This document shows positions 27,167 to 34,622 of a stretch of DNA of 56,413 nucleotides, piece after piece (position 1 is the stretch's first letter; each line of letters opens with the position of its first letter). Source of the DNA: Lachnospiraceae bacterium (lineage in GTDB: Bacteria > Bacillota_A > Clostridia > Lachnospirales > Lachnospiraceae); contig JAIKXV010000045.1 of NCBI GenBank assembly GCA_024683935.1, positions 1 through 56,413 on the forward strand, given 5' to 3'. The notes beneath the pieces were generated by a model. The model made no database searches. It was given only the letters and a program-made list of their open reading frames with translations, and was not told the origin of the DNA. Made by a program: the position numbers and the translations under genes.

Positions 27167-28317
27167 TATATCTCGATAATGCGGCCACTACAATTAAAAA
27201 ACCGGACTCCGTGGTAAAAGCCGTAACGGAAGCCATGGGCACCATAGGAAACGCATCAAGGGGTGTTCATGAGGGAAGCCTTAATTCGGACAGGCTGATA
27301 TACGGAGCAAGAGTAAAGCTTGCCTCCTTCTTCAACTGTTCGAAGCCGGAGCAGGTGATCTTTACCGCCAATTCCACTGAAGCCCTGAATACAGCTATAA
27401 ACGGCACCATTGGAAAAGGGGATCATGTTATCACAACCGTGCTGGAACATAACTCGGTTCTCCGGCCGTTATACCGGCTGGAAAGGGAGCGGAATGTCAG
27501 GCTTTCCTTTGTAAATGCCGATAAAAAGGGGCGGATAGATTACGGGGATTTTGAAAGGCTGATCGGTCCCGGCACAAAAGCCATTGTCTGTACCCATGCA
27601 TCCAATCTTACCGGAAATGTCCCGGATATCAGGAGAATAGGAGAGATTGCCGCAGATCACGCTCTTCTATTTATCGTGGATGCTTCCCAGTCGGCAGGAA
27701 GCATAGATATAGATATGAAAGCTGCGGGTATATCCATTCTCTGTTTTACCGGACATAAATCTCTTATGGGACCCCAGGGAACGGGAGGACTCTGTATAGA
27801 GGGGGATATTGATGTGGCGCCCTTCAAAACCGGCGGCACCGGAGTGCAGTCACACTTAAAGGAGCAGCCCCGGCAGTACCCGGCCCGGCTGGAAGCCGGA
27901 ACCCTGAACGGACACGGGATAGCAGGTCTGTCGGCTGCGGTAGATTTTATAAATGAAAAGGGCCTGGATAATATCCATAAAAGGGAAATGGAGCTCGCTG
28001 AAAGCTTTGTGGAGATGGTAAAGACCATTCCAGGTGTCAGGATCTACGGTGATCCTGAAGCGGAAATCCGCTGCCCCATAGTGACGATTAATATAGAGGA
28101 TATGGATTCCTCTATAGTGGCTGACACCCTGATGCAGGATTATGGAATAGCGGTGAGATCCGGAGCCCACTGTGCCCCGCTCATGCACGAGGCTCTGGGA
28201 ACCACGGAACAGGGCGCAGTCAGGTTCAGCTTCGGATACTTCAACACAATGGAAGAATGCGAAAAAGCTGCTGCTGCGGTCAGGAATATTTCTGACAAAG
28301 TGCCCCGATCTTTGTAA
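27163..28317 (+). CDS. Cysteine desulfurase / selenocysteine lyase-like class V aminotransferase (EF2568 type)
   Basis: 384 residues, fold-type I PLP enzyme. It starts IYLDNAATTIKKP; the PLP lysine is in FTGHKSLMGPQGTGG (about 190-204) and the active-site Cys in SGAHCAPLMHEALGT (about 331-345). The whole matches the desulfurase subfamily found beside selD and yqeB in Firmicutes. It would mobilise selenium or sulfur from (seleno)cysteine and hand it to SelD or to the hydroxylase. It overlaps selD by ATGA. Its last 38 bases overlap the opposite-strand HD-kinase gene. Confidence 0.9.
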   Translation: MIYLDNAATTIKKPDSVVKAVTEAMGTIGNASRGVHEGSLNSDRLIYGARVKLASFFNCSKPEQVIFTANSTEALNTAINGTIGKGDHVITTVLEHNSVLRPLYRLERERNVRLSFVNADKKGRIDYGDFERLIGPGTKAIVCTHASNLTGNVPDIRRIGEIAADHALLFIVDASQSAGSIDIDMKAAGISILCFTGHKSLMGPQGTGGLCIEGDIDVAPFKTGGTGVQSHLKEQPRQYPARLEAGTLNGHGIAGLSAAVDFINEKGLDNIHKREMELAESFVEMVKTIPGVRIYGDPEAEIRCPIVTINIEDMDSSIVADTLMQDYGIAVRSGAHCAPLMHEALGTTEQGAVRFSFGYFNTMEECEKAAAAVRNISDKVPRSL

Positions 28318-29746
28318 GACAGCGGCTTATGATCTTTTTATTTTCCGCAGAGGGTTTTCCCTTTTTCCAGAGCTTATTTATCAAACGGAAATTGCCGATA
28401 AGGGACGCCTTTTCCCTTACCTCTTCAAGGACTTTTTCGTCTTCGGTTTCCATATAGTATTTTAAGAACCTGTCAAAGAATTCATTTGCCGTTTTATATG
28501 AGAATCCCATGAAATCTTCTACAACGGAGGGGTCATCCTCTCCTAAAACCACATAGAAATAGTAAAGATCGCTTATCTCCACAATTGGATCTCCGACGGA
28601 CAGTCTGTCCATATCGATAAGAAGCGCCTCTCCATTCTGCATGAATACGTTTCCGGTATGGAAATCACCGTGAACCAGGGTATTTGCAGCCGGAAGCGAA
28701 TCCAGGAACGCCATGCACTTTCCTGCAAGAGCCTCATCTTCATGCTGCACGCCGCCTCTTACATATTCCCTGACCCTGTCGAGAGCATCCGGGAAGTTGT
28801 CGTCCCCGGTAACCTCTATGCCGTGGATGGTATGGGCGAGGTCGGAAATTATCTTTGCATAGATATCCGTCTGTCCGGGGGATCTGGCTATACATCTTGA
28901 AACCGTTTCCGAATCCACCATCTCAAACATGGCTCCGTACTTATTTCCAACCGCCACTATCCCGAAGGAGATGGCTGTAGGGATACCAAGTATGAAGGCT
29001 CTCCGGGCAAGGGCGATCTCCTGCTCCACATCATGATAGGTATTGTTCTCATTGAATACCTTTATAACCAGTTCATCATCATAGCGGTAAACATCACCTT
29101 TGGCGCCGCGGCCTATACGTTCGCAGCCATCTATGGAGAATTCTTTGTATTTTCTGAATCTTGCCTTGTCGGAATCAAAGGTGCCGGGCCAGATGAAATT
29201 GATATGCTTGATGAGTTCCTTAAAAGCACCGGTCTTATTCAGGGATAGTTCCACCAGCTCGGCAATGCTCTGGTAGTACCAGAGCTGCTCATTCGGATCG
29301 CTCTGATGAAGGGTCTGCCACATTTCCTCGCCCTTCTCGGAATATATGCCGGAAAGGGATCTGATGTTTGCAAGCTTATCTGCAAGCCAGAGCATCTTTA
29401 CCCCGATGTCCGCGCTGTTTTTTAATACGAGCAGGGATTCTTCCTTACGGCGTTTCCAAGTGGATTTCCTGTCCTCTCCCGGGTATTTGTTTTCGGATTC
29501 AGAAGAAACAAGGGCTGCCACTCTTTTTCCGAAACGCTTTTCGATTTCCTCCAGGGTACCGTCCGTATCCTCCACGACATCATGAAGGATCCCGGCTGTA
29601 ATAACCTCGATGTCATTAGTCATTGTGGACAGTATCTGAGCCACTTCCATCGGATGGAGAATATAGGGGATATTTCCGAATTTACGTACCTTGCCCTGAT
29701 GCATGACAGTAGAGTATATGATAGCTTCTTCCAACAAATTCATCAT
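28280..29746 (-). CDS. SpoT/MESH1-like HD domain fused to an APH-type kinase domain
   Basis: 488 residues. Residues 1-~185 are a (p)ppGpp-hydrolase-type HD domain: HPMEVA with His31, HDVVEDT with His55-Asp56, and LADKLANIR with Asp123, the same set as SpoT/MESH1. Residues ~200-480 are an aminoglycoside/choline-phosphotransferase-like kinase: P-loop IGRGAKGDVY (211-220), Lys229, catalytic HGDFHTGN (359-366) and IDMD (377-380). No synthetase domain is present. A GAGGAAA site precedes the double ATG. It ends 38 bases inside the desulfurase gene on the other strand. The substrates are unknown; nucleotide hydrolysis and small-molecule phosphorylation are family inferences. Confidence 0.82.
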   Translation of the reverse strand: MMNLLEEAIIYSTVMHQGKVRKFGNIPYILHPMEVAQILSTMTNDIEVITAGILHDVVEDTDGTLEEIEKRFGKRVAALVSSESENKYPGEDRKSTWKRRKEESLLVLKNSADIGVKMLWLADKLANIRSLSGIYSEKGEEMWQTLHQSDPNEQLWYYQSIAELVELSLNKTGAFKELIKHINFIWPGTFDSDKARFRKYKEFSIDGCERIGRGAKGDVYRYDDELVIKVFNENNTYHDVEQEIALARRAFILGIPTAISFGIVAVGNKYGAMFEMVDSETVSRCIARSPGQTDIYAKIISDLAHTIHGIEVTGDDNFPDALDRVREYVRGGVQHEDEALAGKCMAFLDSLPAANTLVHGDFHTGNVFMQNGEALLIDMDRLSVGDPIVEISDLYYFYVVLGEDDPSVVEDFMGFSYKTANEFFDRFLKYYMETEDEKVLEEVREKASLIGNFRLINKLWKKGKPSAENKKIISRCLTKIGALCQKYS

Positions 29747-29828
29747 AATGGTATTTCCTCGCAGGCGATTGTTTTCTTCAACCTGATGATTATAACATAA
29801 ATACGGATTTCATCCCCATAAATCATTG

Positions 29829-29834
29829 TATAAT
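29829..29834 (+). promoter_or_regulatory. -10 box (TATAAT) of the yedE gene
   Basis: A perfect TATAAT with no clear -35 box at normal distance. A transcript from here starts near 29841, so translation must begin downstream, which supports the GTG at 29895. Confidence 0.45.
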
Positions 29835-29894
29835 AAAAAGCCGCGTGATATTATTAAAAGAATAATGGATAAACGAAAAAGGAGAGTGTTAATC

Positions 29895-30995
29895 GTGACA
29901 AAAAAGATCAATGTATTTGTTATAGTTACGGGTATCCTGGTGGGAGCGGCGGCCTGTGTGCTGTCTGCGCTTGGAAACCCGCCCAACATGGGATTCTGTA
30001 TAGCCTGTTTCATAAGGGACATTGCAGGAGCATTAAAGCTTCACACTGCGGCTCCCGTAATGTATTTCAGGCCGGAGATTGTGGGCCTCGTTATCGGATC
30101 CCTTATCATGTCGCTTGCCGCAAAGGAGTTTAAGGCAAAGGCCGGTTCATCACCCGCCATCCGCTTTGTGATCGGCGCCTTTGTGATGATAGGAGCCCTG
30201 GTCTTCCTCGGCTGCCCCTTAAGAATGGTGATACGTATGGGAGGCGGAGACCTCAACGCCTTTGTGGGGCTTGCAGGCTTCTTTATCGGGATACTTATCG
30301 GTGTATTCTTCTTAAAGAAGGGCTTTACCTTAAAACGTTCCTATGAGGTTACGAAGACAGACGGCTTTGCCCTGCCGGTAGTGCTGATAGTGCTGTTTGC
30401 AATATTCCTCATTGCTCCCGCGCTTTTTGCTTTTTCGGAAGAAGGCCCCGGATCAAAGTTTGCGCCGGCGGTGATATCTCTTGTAATAGCCCTGATCGTG
30501 GGTGCCTTTGCCCAGAAGTCCAGGCTCTGTATGGTGGGTGGCATGAGAGACGCTGTGCTGTTTAAGGATTTCAATCTTCTTTCAGGCTTCGGAGCGATCT
30601 TTGTAACCGTGCTTATCGGAAATGTGATACTCGGAAAGTTTGCGGGCTTTTCCACCCTTTCACAACCGATCTCCCATTCGGCGGAGATATGGAATCTTCT
30701 CGGTATGGTGCTGGTAGGCTGGGGAAGCGTGCTTCTCGGCGGCTGTCCTTTAAGGCAGCTGATACTGGCAGGTGAAGGAAACGGTGACAGCGCGGTTACA
30801 GTTTTCGGTATGCTTACAGGTGCCGCCTTTGCACATAACTTCAAGCTTGCAGGCAGCGCAGACGCGGTAAATGACGGCGTATATACGGTGGGCGGCATTG
30901 CAGATACCGGAAAGACCGCATTATTTATCGGTTTTGCGGTGCTCCTCGTGATCTCGCTTATGAACTGCACAATGCTAAGAAAGGAAGAAAACTGA
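29895..30995 (+). CDS. yedE: YedE-type putative selenium transporter
   Basis: 366 residues from the GTG at 29895, ten bases after AAAAAGGAG; in-frame ATGs upstream fall at or just after the -10 box. It is a polytopic membrane protein of the YeeE/YedE fold with repeated halves: LGCPLRMVIRM (about 106-116) and LGGCPLRQLIL (about 285-295), plus KSRLCMVGGMRDAV (about 210-223). Conserved Cys residues in such motifs pass thiosulfate or similar chalcogen compounds in studied relatives. The selenium subfamily is called from its partner yedF-like gene and the selenium operon. It begins 148 bases after the divergent HD-kinase start. Confidence 0.85.
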   Translation: MTKKINVFVIVTGILVGAAACVLSALGNPPNMGFCIACFIRDIAGALKLHTAAPVMYFRPEIVGLVIGSLIMSLAAKEFKAKAGSSPAIRFVIGAFVMIGALVFLGCPLRMVIRMGGGDLNAFVGLAGFFIGILIGVFFLKKGFTLKRSYEVTKTDGFALPVVLIVLFAIFLIAPALFAFSEEGPGSKFAPAVISLVIALIVGAFAQKSRLCMVGGMRDAVLFKDFNLLSGFGAIFVTVLIGNVILGKFAGFSTLSQPISHSAEIWNLLGMVLVGWGSVLLGGCPLRQLILAGEGNGDSAVTVFGMLTGAAFAHNFKLAGSADAVNDGVYTVGGIADTGKTALFIGFAVLLVISLMNCTMLRKEEN

Positions 30996-30996
30996 T

Positions 30997-31206
30997 ATGA
31001 TAGATGCAAGAGGACAGAGCTGCCCGATACCCGTGGTAATGGTTCAGGATGCGGTCAAGAAGGGCAATAACCCGGCAGAACTGCAGGTAAAGGTGGACGC
31101 CAGGGTGTGTGTGGAGAACATCACAAGATACGCAGCATCCCAGGGTTACACGGTTTCCACGGAAGAGGAAAACGGGGAATATCTGATGACTCTGAAGAAA
31201 TCCTGA
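30997..31206 (+). CDS. TusA/YedF-like small chalcogen carrier
   Basis: 69 residues, a single TusA/SirA fold. IDARGQSCPIPVVMVQDAV carries the CPxP motif with the carrier Cys9. Full selenium-linked YedF proteins have an additional C-terminal DsrE-like domain that is missing here. It starts one base after the yedE stop, so it is co-transcribed, and probably takes selenium or sulfur from the transporter as a bound persulfide/perselenide to downstream enzymes. A strong terminator follows. Confidence 0.85.
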   Translation: MIDARGQSCPIPVVMVQDAVKKGNNPAELQVKVDARVCVENITRYAASQGYTVSTEEENGEYLMTLKKS

Positions 31207-31242
31207 AACGATACTGAAATAACAGAATAAAGCAGATGTTTT

Positions 31243-31276
31243 AAGACCGTTCCGATTGTCCAGGAACGGTCTTTTG
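31243..31276 (+). terminator. Intrinsic terminator after the yedE-yedF pair
   Basis: AAGACCGTTCC and GGAACGGTCTT form a perfect 11-bp stem around a 9-base loop, followed by TTGTGTT. The next promoter begins inside it. Confidence 0.88.
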
Positions 31277-31285
31277 TGTTATAAT
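31256..31285 (+). promoter_or_regulatory. Promoter of the selenium-dependent xanthine dehydrogenase gene
   Basis: A perfect TATAAT (31280-31285) with TTGTCC 18 bases upstream; the -35 box lies in the loop of the preceding terminator. The start codon is about 58 bases downstream. Confidence 0.5.
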
Positions 31286-31342
31286 TGAACATTAATCAGA
31301 CAATTTGTTTTTGATTTGAAAAAAATTTTGGGAGATATAGTT

Positions 31343-33925
31343 ATGTCCGTATTTACTGTGAATGGCAGGACTGTTACGGTCGATAAAAATCAGAAGCTTA
31401 TACGTTATCTCAGGGATACCCTTCATCTAACCAGCGTAAAGGACGGCTGCAGCGAAGGTGCCTGCGGTACCTGTACGGTGCTTATCGACGGGAAGCCCAT
31501 GAGAGCCTGTATCCAGCAGACGGATAAGCTTGACGGCAAGAGCATCATTACCGTTGAAGGTCTGTCGGAGCGGGAAAAAGAGGTATATACCTTTGCTTTC
31601 GGAGAAGCAGGCGCGGTACAGTGCGGTTTCTGCACTCCCGGAATGGTGATGTGTGCGAAGGGGCTTCTCGATAATAATCAGGATCCCACCAGGGAAGAGG
31701 CCGCGGCTGCAGTACGCGGAAATATCTGCCGCTGCACGGGATATGTGAAGATAGTAGATGCGATAATGCTGGCTGCAAAGATCTTCCGTGACGGAGAGAT
31801 CCCTGCTCCTTCTGCCGGTGACTGGCAGGTGGGATCCAGGGTACAAAGGATAGATGTGGCGGAAAAGGTGCAGGGATACGGGAAATTCCCTGATGACATC
31901 TATGTGGACGGAATGTGCTACGGAAGTGCAGTCCGGAGTGAGTACCCGAGAGCCAGGGTATTAAGCATAGACACAAGTGAGGCAGAGGCTCTGCCCGGAG
32001 TTGTATCCGTGCTTACGGCAAAGGATATTCCCGGAAAGATAAATGTAGGACATATCAAAAAAGACCAGCCGACTCTTATCCCGGTCGGAGAGATAACCCA
32101 TTATCTCGGGGATTCCGTTGCACTTGTCTGTGCAAGGGATCAGGAGACCCTGGAAGAAGCAAAGAAACTGGTGCATGTCGAATATGAGGTATTGCCTGCG
32201 GTACATAATCCCGAAGAAGCGGCAAAGCCCGATGCACCGCTGGTATTTGAAACCGATAAGGACAATGTCCAGGCTCATAAGCACGTGAGCCGCGGAGATG
32301 CGGATAAAGCCATAGCAGAGAGCAAATATGTTGTTTCCGGGCATTTCGAGACTCCCTGGACGGAACACGCCTTTCTGGAGCCGGAATGCTGCGTGGCGAT
32401 ACCCCTGGATAACGGAGGGGTAAAGCTCCTTACCACGGATCAGAGCGCCCACACCACCTTGCATGAGTGTGCGGAAATGCTGGGCGTTGACCATGAGCAC
32501 TGCCTTGTTGAAAACCAGCTGGTAGGCGGGGGCTTCGGCGGCAAGGAGGATATGTCCGTTCAGCACCATGCTGCGCTCATTGCCTATGTTTCGAGAGTGC
32601 CCGTGAAGGTGAAGCTCTCCAGGGCAGAGTCCATACTGGTGCATCCTAAGCGCCATCCCATGTGGATGGATTTTACAATGGGCTGCGACGAAAACGGAAT
32701 AATACAGGGCGTAAAGGCAAAGGTGGTTTCAGATACGGGAGCCTTTGCATCCCTTGGCGGACCGGTGCTGGAGAGAGCCTGCACCCATGCAGCGGGACCC
32801 TACGCCTATGAAAATTTTGAGATAGAGGGAACTGCCTATTATACAAATAATCCTCCGGCCGGAGCTTTCCGGGGATTCGGCGTTACCCAGACCTGTTTTG
32901 CTACAGAAACTCTTTTGAACATAATGGCGGAAAAGATCGGGATAAGCCCCTGGGAGATACGTATGCGGAACGCCATACGTCCCGGAGGAGTGCTGCCTAA
33001 CGGGCAGATCGTGGGTCCGGAAACCGGTCTTGTCGAAACACTGGAAGTCATTAAACCCTATTATGATGAAGCCGTGAAAAACGGAGATCCGGTGGGACTC
33101 GCTTCCGCGATGAAGAACTCCGGAGTGGGCGTTGGACTTCCCGACTGGGGCAGGGCAAAGCTCATTATAGAAGATGATGCAAAGGTGCATATTTATTCCG
33201 GAGCTTCCTGCATAGGGCAGGGACTCGGCACGGTTTTAACCCAGATGGTGGTGACCAATGCAGGGATAAGCCCTGATGATATCGTATATGAGCGGAGCAA
33301 CACCTGGATCGCTCCGGATTCCGGAGACACCTCGGGATCAAGGCAGACACTGATCACAGGAGAAGCAGTAAGAAGAGCCTGTGAAAAGCTTGTTTCCGCA
33401 ATGCAGGGTAAGACCCTTTCGGATCTTAAGGGACAGGAATTCTACGGAGAGTATCTCGCGGCTACGGATCCCCTGGGAGCGGATGTGCCGAATCCGGTAT
33501 CCCATGTGGCCTACGGATACGCCGTTCATATGTGTGTCCTTGATAAAGACAGCGGTAAGATAAAGAAGATGGTTGCGGCGCATGATGTGGGAAAGGCAGT
33601 AAATCCCCTGTCCTGCGAGGGACAGATAGAGGGTGGTGTGGTAATGTCCATGGGTTACGCCCTTACCGAGCGCTATCCTATAGACGATAACTGCAGGCCC
33701 ACTGCAAAGTACGGAACCTTAGGACTCTTTAGGGCGCCGGAAGTGCCTGAAGTAAAAGCTATCGTTGTGGATAAGCCGGGATTAAAGATGGCAAACGGAG
33801 CCATAGGAATAGGCGAGATCACATCCATTCCGACGGCGCCCGCCATAGCCGATGCCTATTATCATCTTGACGGGAAGAGGCGTTTTTCACTGCCCCTTGA
33901 GGGCACGCCCTATGAGAAGAAATAA
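31343..33925 (+). CDS. xdh: Selenium-dependent xanthine dehydrogenase, fused [2Fe-2S]/molybdenum subunit
   Basis: 860 residues from the ATG at 31343, eight bases after GGGAG; a TTG at 31316 would add an atypical leader. The N-terminus is a plant-type ferredoxin (Cys36, 41, 44, 56) plus a second [2Fe-2S] domain (Cys94, 97, 129, 131, with CGFCTPG and CRCTGY). The rest is the aldehyde-oxidase-type Mo domain: LVGGGFGGKED near 390-400, GAFRGFGVTQ near 507-516, and the catalytic Glu in GAIGIGEITS near 818-827. The FAD subunit is absent from this polypeptide. The fused layout and selenium neighbours place it in the Se-dependent XDH group; purine substrate is the family inference. It needs molybdopterin cytosine dinucleotide and labile selenium. 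Confidence 0.9.
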   Translation: MSVFTVNGRTVTVDKNQKLIRYLRDTLHLTSVKDGCSEGACGTCTVLIDGKPMRACIQQTDKLDGKSIITVEGLSEREKEVYTFAFGEAGAVQCGFCTPGMVMCAKGLLDNNQDPTREEAAAAVRGNICRCTGYVKIVDAIMLAAKIFRDGEIPAPSAGDWQVGSRVQRIDVAEKVQGYGKFPDDIYVDGMCYGSAVRSEYPRARVLSIDTSEAEALPGVVSVLTAKDIPGKINVGHIKKDQPTLIPVGEITHYLGDSVALVCARDQETLEEAKKLVHVEYEVLPAVHNPEEAAKPDAPLVFETDKDNVQAHKHVSRGDADKAIAESKYVVSGHFETPWTEHAFLEPECCVAIPLDNGGVKLLTTDQSAHTTLHECAEMLGVDHEHCLVENQLVGGGFGGKEDMSVQHHAALIAYVSRVPVKVKLSRAESILVHPKRHPMWMDFTMGCDENGIIQGVKAKVVSDTGAFASLGGPVLERACTHAAGPYAYENFEIEGTAYYTNNPPAGAFRGFGVTQTCFATETLLNIMAEKIGISPWEIRMRNAIRPGGVLPNGQIVGPETGLVETLEVIKPYYDEAVKNGDPVGLASAMKNSGVGVGLPDWGRAKLIIEDDAKVHIYSGASCIGQGLGTVLTQMVVTNAGISPDDIVYERSNTWIAPDSGDTSGSRQTLITGEAVRRACEKLVSAMQGKTLSDLKGQEFYGEYLAATDPLGADVPNPVSHVAYGYAVHMCVLDKDSGKIKKMVAAHDVGKAVNPLSCEGQIEGGVVMSMGYALTERYPIDDNCRPTAKYGTLGLFRAPEVPEVKAIVVDKPGLKMANGAIGIGEITSIPTAPAIADAYYHLDGKRRFSLPLEGTPYEKK

Positions 33926-33964
33926 GAGCCTTCGCGCAGAATGACGCGGCGGGATTATCCGCTG

Positions 33965-34555
33965 TCAGGATACTATGTCGGATTTGGTGTCGATATCGGA
34001 AAGCTCTCCGGGACCGACTTCATAGAGGAGAAGCTCATCCGGGTTCGAGCGAATGACTGAGCTGCCGCCGGTGTCACCTGAAAGCTTCAGGAGAGACGGG
34101 AAGAACTTTTTCGGAAATATACAGGGATTGCCGCGCTTACCGTTATATGAGGCGGCTGCGATTTTTCCGGGATGCTCACGGAAGAAGGAGATCAGTCCTT
34201 CAATGCTTTCCTTTCTGAGACGGGGCTGGTCTGAAACCATATAGAGGATGGCATCACAGCTGTCCTTCAGGGCTTCGGTACCGATACGTATGGTACGGCT
34301 GATACCGTCTTCCGGCCGGTCATTGATAATACTTTGGAAACTGTAGGACGCGGCAAGGGAAAGTATCTCGTCATATTGGGTTACGACAATGACGGAAGAC
34401 AGGCTGTCTGACGGGACAGCGTCGAAGGTGTGTTTTATCAGGGTTTTCCCTTCAAAAAGGGAGAGGAGTTTATTGCTTCCGAACCGTTCGGAATTGCCGG
34501 CTGCCATGATGACGCAGCCAACGGAGTTTTTTACGGGTTTGTTTGTTTCAGACAT
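33965..34555 (-). CDS. mocA: Molybdenum cofactor cytidylyltransferase (MocA-like)
   Basis: 196 residues. The nucleotidyltransferase signature VIMAAGNSERFGSNKLL (about 15-31) resembles MobA/MocA, with YMVSDQPRL (about 104-112) carrying the metal Asp and GKRGNPCIFPKKFF near 137-150. MocA adds CMP to molybdopterin, giving the cofactor form used by xanthine-dehydrogenase-type enzymes, so its place between the two hydroxylase loci is logical. It is encoded opposite to both. The promoter lies so close to the ATG that the message may be leaderless; no ribosome site is visible. Confidence 0.87.
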   Translation of the reverse strand: MSETNKPVKNSVGCVIMAAGNSERFGSNKLLSLFEGKTLIKHTFDAVPSDSLSSVIVVTQYDEILSLAASYSFQSIINDRPEDGISRTIRIGTEALKDSCDAILYMVSDQPRLRKESIEGLISFFREHPGKIAAASYNGKRGNPCIFPKKFFPSLLKLSGDTGGSSVIRSNPDELLLYEVGPGELSDIDTKSDIVS

Positions 34556-34561
34556 AGTCTG

Positions 34562-34590
34562 ATTTTACGGGGGTTGGTGTATTTAGTCAA
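34562..34590 (-). promoter_or_regulatory. Promoter of mocA placed for a leaderless transcript
   Basis: On the minus strand TTGACT (plus 34585-34590) and TAAAAT (plus 34562-34567) are 17 bases apart. Only six bases separate the -10 box from the A of the ATG at 34555, so transcription should start at or next to the start codon. Confidence 0.55.
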
Positions 34591-34622
34591 ACGGTGTGAG
34601 GATAAAAGGAGGTCAGACCGGC

